Part shown: piece after piece, positions 24,924-32,425 of the stretch
Layout of the letters: every line of letters starts with the position of its first letter
How positions within the stretch are numbered: the first letter of the stretch is position 1
Assembly (NCBI GenBank): GCA_035525365.1
Contig: DATLEK010000022.1
Location: 1 to 64,000, forward strand
Length of the DNA: 64,000 bases
Direction of reading: 5' to 3'
DNA from: GCA-2861595 sp035525365
GTDB taxonomy: Bacteria; Actinomycetota; Acidimicrobiia; Acidimicrobiales; GCA-2861595
The notes under the pieces: generated by a model
What the model saw: the letters and a program-made list of their open reading frames with translations, nothing else
The model's database searches: none
Told to the model about the DNA's origin: nothing
Program-made: the position numbers and the translations under genes

Positions 24924-26699
24924 TCACCAGGTCACCTCCCGACGGTCCTCGCTGGCCCACGACCTGCCCTGGGCCGTCCATCGGATGGCCGGTACACGGG
25001 CCGACGGCTCCACCGTGAGACTTCCCCCTCCCGAGGGAAGCCGGAACTTCATGACCTGGGTGATGGTTTCACCTCGATCCACTCGTATCGGCCACGCCAC
25101 CACCGTCGTGGGGCCATCGGCTCCCGCCGCGGCCAACAGCGGCTCACCCTCTACCTTCACGTCGTCGGCGAAGCCGGGAAGGTTGACGCTGAGCAACCCC
25201 GAGTAGTCACCCGGCCGGACCCCGCTGGCCGGGTTGAGACCGGCGACGTAACCGCTCTCTGCTTCGGGTGTGCCATTCCGCACGGTGATCCGGAGCTCAC
25301 CGTGGCTTCGCGCCCGGGACGGGCGAAGGACAAGGCGGGCATCCACCTGGAGGAACGGGTCGAGCTTGTTGCCCGCCCGGTTGAGCACCGAAACGAGAAG
25401 TGAATCGTCGGCGAGCTCACCGGCCACGCCTGCCGCCTCCCACACCCGTTGGCCGGCGTCGTCGGTGGCCCACGCCATGAGGTGTCGCCCGCGTGTCGCT
25501 CGGCCCAGCGCCGTGGCCAGCGCGCCGGTGTCGCTGTCGGCCTCCTGGAGGGCGCCGAGCGCGGCCCCGGCGATCAGCCCGGACAGTTCCCGGCGGCCGG
25601 CCTGGTCCCCGGCGGCCAGCGTGTCGATGGCGGCGTACTGGTCGTGAAGCAAGAGCGCCAAGACGTCGTTGGCGGACACGGTGCGGTCGTCCACCGCCAC
25701 GGGTCCCGTGGACGAGAGGACAGCCTGGAGGGCGACCGGGTCGAGCATCAACACGCCATCGGTGGGGGCCCCTCCCCTGGCTACCCACATCCTGGAGGCG
25801 AGAGCGGCGCTGGCGGCGAAGCGGGGGGAGGCGGCCAGGTTGCGCCACTCGATGTTGGGATTGAGCCAGCCCCACCTAGCTTTGAGGTCCGCGTCGTCGA
25901 TGGGCGGAGCGGATTTGGGATCAAGTAGCAGATCGCCGGCCGGTCGGAACTCCCCCAAGCTCATCTCGCCGTCGGTGAAGGTCAGCTCGCCGATACTGAG
26001 GAACATCCCCGAGCCAGCGCGCATCTCGGCATTGTTTGCCGCCAGGACGAGGTAGCGGCGCGGCCCGGCGAGCAGATCAGCAAGCCCCGCCGCCACCCGG
26101 CTGCCCTTGGCCATGGCCACCCTGGCCGCACCGAGGCGGTCGGCCAACTCCGCTCGCCGGCTCGCCAGGGGCCCGACCAGGGCCTTGCCGGGCCCGAGAT
26201 CCACCATCTTCAGCTCTTGTTCGGCGCGGGCGGCCACGCCGGCCAGGCGGCGAAGCGTGGCAACTCGCGCTGGGCCGCTGCCAGGTCGTTGCGCCAGCGC
26301 CGCTCGAGCCTCGCGCACCGCTCGCCTCCCAGCGCCGGTCACCTCGGTGGCCGCTCGGGTGAGGGCGCTGGCCGACCGGACCTGGCGCCCCAGTATGGGT
26401 AGCGCCTTCAGCGGGGCCACCGCGGGGCTGTCAAGGCCGCGCCTGGCCTTGGCGAACGCCTCGCCCGCCTTCGTCAGGGGGACAAGAGCGCGACCCCGCA
26501 CAAGATCGGCGGGGGCGAGCAACCGCTCGGCGGCCCGCACCGCGGCGACACCCTCGCCAGCATCAGCGCGAGCCCCCCGGAGCGTCGCGCCGCAGACGAG
26601 AAGCCAGACCACCAGGATGGCGAGAAGCAGATCGACACGCCGCGGCCGCCAGCGGCGCGAGACAAGAGGGAATTCCGGGGTGGTGCATTCGCTGCTCAT
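24924..26699 (-). CDS. DUF4012 domain protein, membrane anchored
   Basis: This 591-residue protein has one N-terminal transmembrane helix (about 24-44) and a large extracytoplasmic region. YLVLAANNAEMRAGSGMFLS, the DUF4012 hallmark, is followed by IGELTFTDGEMSLGEF; WLNPNIEWRNLAASPRFAAS and a C-terminal beta-rich segment match the rest of the family. The function of DUF4012 is unknown. Members are common in actinobacterial and CPR exopolysaccharide loci, often near priming sugar transferases, as here (19-22 nt downstream). The ATG at 26699 follows an in-frame TTG at 26702; ATG is preferred. Confidence 0.82.
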   Translation of the reverse strand: MSSECTTPEFPLVSRRWRPRRVDLLLAILVVWLLVCGATLRGARADAGEGVAAVRAAERLLAPADLVRGRALVPLTKAGEAFAKARRGLDSPAVAPLKALPILGRQVRSASALTRAATEVTGAGRRAVREARAALAQRPGSGPARVATLRRLAGVAARAEQELKMVDLGPGKALVGPLASRRAELADRLGAARVAMAKGSRVAAGLADLLAGPRRYLVLAANNAEMRAGSGMFLSIGELTFTDGEMSLGEFRPAGDLLLDPKSAPPIDDADLKARWGWLNPNIEWRNLAASPRFAASAALASRMWVARGGAPTDGVLMLDPVALQAVLSSTGPVAVDDRTVSANDVLALLLHDQYAAIDTLAAGDQAGRRELSGLIAGAALGALQEADSDTGALATALGRATRGRHLMAWATDDAGQRVWEAAGVAGELADDSLLVSVLNRAGNKLDPFLQVDARLVLRPSRARSHGELRITVRNGTPEAESGYVAGLNPASGVRPGDYSGLLSVNLPGFADDVKVEGEPLLAAAGADGPTTVVAWPIRVDRGETITQVMKFRLPSGGGSLTVEPSARVPAIRWTAQGRSWASEDRREVTW

Positions 26700-26721
26700 C
26701 AAGCGGTGGCGATCTGCCGGA

Positions 26722-28209
26722 TCAATAGGCGCCCTTGGAGAACAGCACCACGGGGACCGTCTTCAACAGAATGGCGATGTCGCGACCTATCGACCAATTA
26801 TCGACATAGTACAAATCAAGGCGATCCTTGGTATCGCGCGCCGCGCTGCGACCACTCACCTGCCAGATGCCGGTCAGCCCGGGCCTGACCCGCAGCCGGT
26901 CGAACAGGTCGGCACTCCACAGCGCCACCTCGGCCGGTTGTTCCGGCCGCGGACCGACGAGGCTCATCTCGCCGCGCAGCACGTCCAACAGCTGAGGTAC
27001 CTCGTCGATCGAAAGCTTGCGCAGAAGACGGCCGACAGGCGTCACCCGCGGGTCCTTGCGGAGCTTCGCCACCGGACCGGCCGGGATGTCGACGGCCAAG
27101 GAGCGGAGGCGCTCGTCGCCGTCCGTGTACATCGATCGAAGCTTGAAGATCCGGAACCGGCGCCCGTGCCAGCCCACCCGCTCCTGTCGGTACAGCACCG
27201 GCCCGGGCGAGGTCGCTTTGACAGCGAGGGCGGCCAAAATCATCAACGGCAGGGTCAACACGACGATGAGAAGGGAAGCCACGATGTCGAAGCTCCGCTT
27301 GGCCGCAGGGCGCCAACCGCCACGCTTCACCTGCTCCACATACATCATGGGGAAGCACCCAAGGGGCCGCACCGAGAGCCGCTCAGCGTCGATGTCTTTC
27401 AGCGACGAAGACATCTCGACGTGGATGCCGGCGTCGGTCAGGGAGCGAACGAGGCGATTCGACGTCTCGATGCCGACATCGGTGGTGGCCACGAGGACGC
27501 CACCAGCGCCCGCGTTGCGCACTTCGCCGGCCACGTCGCTGGTGGAGTTGAACAGGGGAAGATGGCGGACCCGGGGGTCGACCGCCCCCGCTCCGAGCAA
27601 GCCCACGACACGGTAACCCAAGTGAGGCTGCTCATTGAGCATGATGACAAGGGCGGCGGCCTCTGGGCCCGTCCCGGCCACGACCACCCGTCGGATGAAG
27701 TGGCCGCGCCGTCGCAGCCGGGCGAACCACCGACGGACGACCACCCGCTCGAGGGTAACCCCGGTGCTGGCGAGCACGAAGACGAGGATCAGCCAGCGGC
27801 GGGGGACTATTTGATCAAGGCCGTAGGCGACAAGGGCGGTTAGTATCACTCCGAGGCCGACGGCGTGGACGACCTGGCAGCACTCGTCGCGGTGGCTGGC
27901 GACATGGCGGGAGTTGTACAGGTGGTAACGGTGGAATGCCATCAACCACAAGGGCAACGACGCCAGGGCGACCTGGTACGAACCGCCAGCCTCGGCTGGC
28001 GCCGCCGGCAGGAGAGCGAACGCCGCCGCCATGGCGGCGGCAATGGCGGCGGCATCGATGCCGACGACTCCGAGGCGGACGGCGCAGACGAGCCTTCCAT
28101 TCGTGGCCTTGGAACCAGCGGCCAGCGGCGCGACTAATTCCAATTTCCCCGTTTGCGCCCTAAAGCGGGGCCGAGCTACTAACGCCTGCGGGGCCTCCAG
28201 GAGCGACAT
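26722..28209 (-). CDS. Undecaprenyl-phosphate sugar phosphotransferase (WbaP/WcaJ-like)
   Basis: This 495-residue protein primes repeat-unit synthesis by moving a sugar phosphate to undecaprenyl phosphate. The N-terminal half has about five membrane helices and a CoA-binding-like Rossmann domain (RRVVVAGTGPEAAALVIMLN). The catalytic C-terminal domain has KRSFDIVASLLIVVLTLPLM, VLYRQERVGWHGRRFRIFKL followed by RSM, LSIDEVPQLLDVLRGEMSLV followed by GPRPEQP, and VRPGLTGIWQVSGRS. It lies 9 nt after the LPXTG gene in a three-gene operon. This is the expected initiating enzyme of the Wzx/Wzy pathway seen here. Confidence 0.92.
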   Translation of the reverse strand: MSLLEAPQALVARPRFRAQTGKLELVAPLAAGSKATNGRLVCAVRLGVVGIDAAAIAAAMAAAFALLPAAPAEAGGSYQVALASLPLWLMAFHRYHLYNSRHVASHRDECCQVVHAVGLGVILTALVAYGLDQIVPRRWLILVFVLASTGVTLERVVVRRWFARLRRRGHFIRRVVVAGTGPEAAALVIMLNEQPHLGYRVVGLLGAGAVDPRVRHLPLFNSTSDVAGEVRNAGAGGVLVATTDVGIETSNRLVRSLTDAGIHVEMSSSLKDIDAERLSVRPLGCFPMMYVEQVKRGGWRPAAKRSFDIVASLLIVVLTLPLMILAALAVKATSPGPVLYRQERVGWHGRRFRIFKLRSMYTDGDERLRSLAVDIPAGPVAKLRKDPRVTPVGRLLRKLSIDEVPQLLDVLRGEMSLVGPRPEQPAEVALWSADLFDRLRVRPGLTGIWQVSGRSAARDTKDRLDLYYVDNWSIGRDIAILLKTVPVVLFSKGAY

Positions 28210-28218
28210 CAGCGAGCC

Positions 28219-28617
28219 TCAAGGCGTCCGGGCCCGGCTTCGTCGGACCACGAAGACGCCGGTTCCAACCGCGCCCAGGCCCAGGACGAGCAGCCCCGTG
28301 ACATCGCCACCCGTCACCGGCAGACCCTGGTCGCTCCCGTCGCCGCCCGCGCCGCCCGCGCGGCCCGCGCTGACACTGCCCGCGCCGACACCGCCCGCGC
28401 CGACACTGTCCGCGCTGACACTGCGGCCCGTGGTCACGCCCTTCACCTCGGGCCTGATATGGGCAGGGGCACTTCGGGTTATCTCCACTCCCGCCACCTG
28501 GGGGGGCCTACTCCCCACATAGTCGGTCGCGGTCTGGGCGCCGGCGGCGCTCGGGGCGAGGAACCCCGAAGCCGCGGCCCCTGCCACGACCAACCACAGC
28601 TTCCACCTCTCGCCCAT
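28219..28617 (-). CDS. Small LPXTG-type cell-wall-anchored protein
   Basis: This 132-residue protein has the full sortase substrate layout. It has a signal peptide ending near AGA at residue 27, a short Ser/Gly/Ala-rich repetitive middle (SVSADSVGAGGVGAGSVSAG), the sorting motif LPVTG (about 99-103), a hydrophobic helix and a basic tail (RRSRARTP). A ribosome site AAGGGAG precedes the ATG by about 8 nt. It is first in an operon with the priming sugar transferase and the DUF4012 gene, expressed from the AT-rich region. No sortase gene is in the window. The mature chain is too short and low-complexity for a catalytic role. Confidence 0.82.
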   Translation of the reverse strand: MGERWKLWLVVAGAAASGFLAPSAAGAQTATDYVGSRPPQVAGVEITRSAPAHIRPEVKGVTTGRSVSADSVGAGGVGAGSVSAGRAGGAGGDGSDQGLPVTGGDVTGLLVLGLGAVGTGVFVVRRSRARTP

Positions 28618-28839
28618 GGCAATGACTCCCTTTAACCCTTAATTAAAGAACCTTCTTACCCGTGATCATTTCCTAGCAAACCTTTTCTAGTTATGAATTA
28701 CTAGTCTCCCTACTTGGGCGACAAGCAGCCAATAGTCACACCGCTGGGTTGTACCGGCCCCTCACAACTGGTAATCTTCTTCTAGCAATCTTTTTCGATC
28801 CTTGAAGTTTTGCACTGGATTTGTTGTACTGTCCTGCCA
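28618..28839. promoter_or_regulatory. AT-rich divergent promoter region with inverted and direct repeats
   Basis: This 222-bp gap between the LPXTG operon and the winged-helix gene is far richer in A and T than anything else in the window. It holds TTAATTAA at about 28640 and an inverted repeat, CTAGT (28687-28691) and ACTAG (28700-28704). It also holds a 16-bp direct repeat, CCTAGCAAACCTTTTC (28672-28687) and TCTAGCAATCTTTTTC (28781-28796), with 13 of 16 bases the same. The placement suggests operators for a regulator acting on both genes. Confidence 0.6.
28802..28830 (+). promoter_or_regulatory. Candidate promoter of the winged-helix gene
   Basis: TTGAAG at 28802-28807 and TGTACT at 28825-28830 form a sigma-70-like -35/-10 pair with a 17-bp spacer. 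The expected transcription start falls at about 28837, three bases before the ATG at 28840, so the transcript would be leaderless or nearly so. This fits the lack of a ribosome-binding site. Confidence 0.5.
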
Positions 28840-29217
28840 ATGGGCGAGTGGAGCTTCCTCACCAATCACGCTCGGGCGATGCTGTTCATCGCCAGCCATC
28901 CAGACGCCCGGTTGCGCGATCTCGCCGCCGCGCTCGACGTGACCGAACGCACGGCCTACGGGATCGTCGCCGACCTCACCGACGCGGGTCATGTGGTGAA
29001 GGAACGTGACGGTCGCCGCAACCGGTACCAGATCCAGAAGCACCTGCCCCTGCCGGACAGGATCGGCAGGAGACGAACCATTGGCGAGGTGCTGGACCTT
29101 CTCGGCGAGGGCAAGGGTGGCGAGGCGCTGGACCTTGTAGTCGAGGGCAGGGGCGGCGAGGCACGGGACCTTCTCGCGGAGGGCAAGGCTCGTCGGAGGA
29201 GCCGCCCACCCCGTTGA
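28840..29217 (+). CDS. Winged-helix transcriptional regulator with C-terminal 12-residue repeats
   Basis: This 125-residue protein has a MarR/ArsR-like winged helix over about residues 4-68. The recognition region LRDLAAALDVTERTAYGIVA is followed by LTDAGHVVKERDGRRNRYQI as the wing. A second, shorter part is three degenerate 12-residue units (82-117) and a basic tail RRRSRPPR. No ligand- or metal-binding motif is visible. It is divergent from the LPXTG-sugar transferase-DUF4012 operon, so that operon is the best guess for its target. The ATG at 28840 matches the near-leaderless promoter. Confidence 0.78.
   Translation: MGEWSFLTNHARAMLFIASHPDARLRDLAAALDVTERTAYGIVADLTDAGHVVKERDGRRNRYQIQKHLPLPDRIGRRRTIGEVLDLLGEGKGGEALDLVVEGRGGEARDLLAEGKARRRSRPPR
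29083..29190 (+). repeat. Three tandem 36-bp coding repeats
   Basis: These encode GEVLDLLGEGKG, GEALDLVVEGRG and GEARDLLAEGKA, the tail of the winged-helix protein. DNA copies keep GGCGAGG at the start and GAGGGCA near the end. The unit pattern (hydrophobic pairs followed by a charged Gly turn) suggests short helices that could serve for self-assembly. Confidence 0.75.
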
Positions 29218-29268
29218 TGTTGTTGAACCGCCACCAGTCCAGACAGGGGATCAGCCTGCGGCGGCCGT

Positions 29269-30792
29269 CTACAGCAGCGTGGCTTGCCGGGCGAAGTGGA
29301 TCATGGGCGACGGCAGCAGCCCGAATGCGAGGGTGAAGGCCACGGCGACGGCCACCACGATCCCGGTGGTGGCCGGCAGGTGGAGGCGAGGAAGCTTCGG
29401 TCCCGGATCGTCCGCACCTGCCTCGGTGGTCATGTACATGAGCACAGTGACCCGGAGGTAGAAGTAGGCGCCCACCACGGCGGCCAGCATCCCGATCAGG
29501 CCGAGGGCATAGGAACCCTCCTCGACGGCGGCTGAGATCACGTAGAACTTGGCCAGGAAGCCGGTTGTGAACGGCACTCCCGCCTGAGCCAGGAGGAGGA
29601 CGGCGAAGGCAAACGCCAGAACCGGCTTCCGTGCGGCGAGGCCCCGATAGGTGTCGAGGGAGTGGTGGGCGTCACCTCGCCGGCCGACCACGGTGACGAT
29701 GGCGAAGCTGCCGAGCACCATGAAGGTGTAGGCCAGAAGGTAGAAGAGCGAGCCGGCGATGCCATTTGCACTGCCGGCCTGAAGCCCGATCAGGACGTAG
29801 CCGGCGTGGCTGATCGAGGAGTAGGCCAGCATGCGCTTGATGTCGGTCTGGACGACAGCCAGCACCGAACCCACCAGAAGGGTGATGACGGCCAGCCCCC
29901 AGACCACCGGCTCCCAGTCGAGACGCAGGGTGGTGAAGGTCGAGAAGAAGATCCTCAACAACGCGGCAAAACCGGCCGCCTTCGCTGCTGCCGCCATGAA
30001 TCCCGTCACCGGCGAGGGCGAGCCCTCGTAGACGTCGGGCGTCCAGGTGTGGAAGGGGACGACGGCGACCTTGAAGCCGAGGCCCACGAGGAGCAGGGCC
30101 ATCCCCGCCAGCAGCACACCGTTGTCCAGGGCGACGTTGCCGGCCAGGTACTGGGCGATGCTCCCCAGGTTGGTGGAGCCGGTGGCGCCGTAGACCAGGG
30201 CTACGCCGTACAGGAACAGCGCGGAGGAGAACGCTCCCAGCACGAAGTACTTCATTGCGGCCTCACGCGATTCGAGTCGCCGCCCGTGGAAGCCAGCCAG
30301 AACGTAGAGAGCGATGGACAGGATCTCCAGGCCGAGGAAGGTCACGATGAGGTCGTTGGCGGCGGCCATGAACATCGCCCCCGAGGCGGAAAGGAGCATC
30401 AGGACGTAGAACTCGGGGCCACCGAAACCCTCCTGTTTCAGGTAGCCCTCAGCCACCAGAGCTCCCAGAACGACGGCCACGCTGATGATCACGAAGAAGA
30501 AGACGGCAAAGCCGTCCACGGCCAGGGCATTGGCCACGGCCAGCCGCGGCCCCTCGTCCCTGATGTCGAACCAGAGCCACAATGACGCGGCCGCCGACGC
30601 CGCGCCGGTAACGAGGGTGAAGGCCGCCCACAGCGACGGCGGCCGGCGCTTTACCACCGACACCCACAACAGCAGCGTCAGCGCCCCGCCGATGAGGATG
30701 AGGGCGGGAGCCATGGCCGAGTACTCGACGTCCGGCAGCTGGAGGGGCGCCCGGGTGGTGCCGCCGACCTGAGCGAGCATTGCCATGGTCAT
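29269..30792 (-). CDS. nuoN: NADH-quinone oxidoreductase subunit N (second operon, last gene)
   Basis: This 507-residue, 14-helix antiporter-like subunit of complex I has family signatures KVAVVPFHTWTPDVYEGSPS, followed by PVTGFMAAAAKAAGF, and DIKRMLAYSSISHAGYVLIG. The conserved helix glutamate is in IVTFLGLEILSIALYVLAG. ATG at 30792 overlaps the nuoM stop (ATGA). It is the last gene of a 14-gene nuo set. It ends 51 bp from the convergent winged-helix gene, with no clear intrinsic terminator between them. Confidence 0.96.
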   Translation of the reverse strand: MTMAMLAQVGGTTRAPLQLPDVEYSAMAPALILIGGALTLLLWVSVVKRRPPSLWAAFTLVTGAASAAASLWLWFDIRDEGPRLAVANALAVDGFAVFFFVIISVAVVLGALVAEGYLKQEGFGGPEFYVLMLLSASGAMFMAAANDLIVTFLGLEILSIALYVLAGFHGRRLESREAAMKYFVLGAFSSALFLYGVALVYGATGSTNLGSIAQYLAGNVALDNGVLLAGMALLLVGLGFKVAVVPFHTWTPDVYEGSPSPVTGFMAAAAKAAGFAALLRIFFSTFTTLRLDWEPVVWGLAVITLLVGSVLAVVQTDIKRMLAYSSISHAGYVLIGLQAGSANGIAGSLFYLLAYTFMVLGSFAIVTVVGRRGDAHHSLDTYRGLAARKPVLAFAFAVLLLAQAGVPFTTGFLAKFYVISAAVEEGSYALGLIGMLAAVVGAYFYLRVTVLMYMTTEAGADDPGPKLPRLHLPATTGIVVAVAVAFTLAFGLLPSPMIHFARQATLL

Positions 30793-32423
30793 CAGTGCCC
30801 GCCCTCTTCTTCTTTTTCTTCGTGCCCGGGCTCATTTTCAGCCTCGGCCTCACGGGCGGCGCGTTGACGAGCGACTCCCTGTTCGGCCGCATGAACGTTG
30901 TTTTCGAGGTCCGCGGCCACCGCAGGTTGCCGGTAGTCGGTCCGGGCCTCGATATGGTCGATGAGCCGGTCCACCGACGGATCGATGCGGTCCAGCATCG
31001 GCTTCGGGTACACGCCCAGGAACACGATGAGCACCACCAGCGGCGCCATGACGGTCTTCTCGCGCCGGCTCATGTCGGCCAGCCCCACGTTGTCGCCCGT
31101 AGGCGTGCCATGGAACACCCTCTGGTAGGCCCAGAGCAGGTACAGGGCGGCCAGGATGACACCGCCGGTGGCCGCGACCGCCCACCACCGGTGGGTGGTG
31201 AAGGTGCCGACGAGGATGAGGAACTCCCCCACGAAGCCGTTGAGACCCGGAAGACCGATGGACGACATCATCACAACCGTGAAAACGGCGGCGAGCAGAG
31301 GCATCGACTTCTGCAGCCCGTTCAGCTCGGCTATCTGGCGGGTGTGGCGGCGCTCGTAGATCATGCCGACGAGGAGGAAGAGGGCACCGGTGGACAGGCC
31401 GTGGTTGACCATCTGGAGCACGCCACCGGAGAGGCCCTGGTTGGTGAAGGCGAAGGTGCCCAACACGATGAAGCCGAGGTGGGCCACCGAGGAATAGGCC
31501 ACGAGCCGCTTCAGGTCCTTCTGGACGGTGGCCACCAAGGCCCCATAGATGATGCCGATGACGGCGAGGGTGAGCAGCAGCGGCGCCAGGTCGACTGCCG
31601 CCTGAGGGAAGAGGGTCAGCCCGAAGCGCACGATCCCGTAGGTGCCGAGCTTGAGCAGCACGCCGGCGAGGATCACCGAGCCGGCAGTGGGTGCCTCGGT
31701 GTGGGCATCGGGGAGCCAGGTGTGGACGGGGAACAGCGGGACCTTCACGGCGAAGGCGGCCATGAAGGCCAGGAAGATCCAGCGGGCGGTGTCGCCCGTC
31801 ACCGACCCTCGCTCGGCCAACTCCCGGATGTCGAAGGTGAGCGGCGCCTGGCCCTTGGCGGACAGGTACACCAGAGCCAGCATCCCGACGAGCATGAAGG
31901 CCGACCCGAACAGGGTGTAGAGGAAGAACTTCACGGAGGCATAGACGCGGTTGTCGTAGCCCCAGCCTCCGATGATGAAGTACATGGGCACGAGGGTGAT
32001 CTCGAAGAACAGGAAGAACAAGAAGAGGTCAAGGGAGAGGAACGACCCGAGGCAGCCGGCCTCGAGTACGAGCATCCAGGCGACGTAGGACTTCAGGTCC
32101 TTGTGCACCTTGGGGCCGTACAGGGCGATCGGGAACATCACACCCGACAAGACGACGAGGAACAGCGAGATCCCGTCCACCCCGAGAATCCACGAGATGC
32201 CGAACTCCTCGATCCAGCTGTGCTGACTGACGAACTGGTAGCCGGCGACGCCCACCTCGAAATCGATGGCCAGCAGCACAGTCAGTACGCCGACGGCGAG
32301 GCTCGCCACCAGGCCCACTCCACGGATCAGGTCTTCTCGCCATCGAGGCAACAGAGCCACGACCACCGCGGCGAGCACCGGGAGGGTGACGATCAGGCTC
32401 AGGAGCGGGAAGTCGGATCCCAT
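30792..32423 (-). CDS. nuoM: NADH-quinone oxidoreductase subunit M (second operon)
   Basis: This 543-residue antiporter-like subunit has FFLFFEITLVPMYFIIGGWG with the conserved glutamate, KVPLFPVHTWLPDAHTEAPT, and DLKRLVAYSSVAHLGFIVLG. The C-terminus is extended by an acidic and His-containing tail ending GHEEKEEEGGH, beyond the normal end of the family. ATG at 32423 lies 2 nt after the nuoL stop. It is clearly homologous to the 1-967 partial copy but with many differences. Confidence 0.96.
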   Translation of the reverse strand: MGSDFPLLSLIVTLPVLAAVVVALLPRWREDLIRGVGLVASLAVGVLTVLLAIDFEVGVAGYQFVSQHSWIEEFGISWILGVDGISLFLVVLSGVMFPIALYGPKVHKDLKSYVAWMLVLEAGCLGSFLSLDLFLFFLFFEITLVPMYFIIGGWGYDNRVYASVKFFLYTLFGSAFMLVGMLALVYLSAKGQAPLTFDIRELAERGSVTGDTARWIFLAFMAAFAVKVPLFPVHTWLPDAHTEAPTAGSVILAGVLLKLGTYGIVRFGLTLFPQAAVDLAPLLLTLAVIGIIYGALVATVQKDLKRLVAYSSVAHLGFIVLGTFAFTNQGLSGGVLQMVNHGLSTGALFLLVGMIYERRHTRQIAELNGLQKSMPLLAAVFTVVMMSSIGLPGLNGFVGEFLILVGTFTTHRWWAVAATGGVILAALYLLWAYQRVFHGTPTGDNVGLADMSRREKTVMAPLVVLIVFLGVYPKPMLDRIDPSVDRLIDHIEARTDYRQPAVAADLENNVHAAEQGVARQRAAREAEAENEPGHEEKEEEGGH

Positions 32424-32425
32424 GG

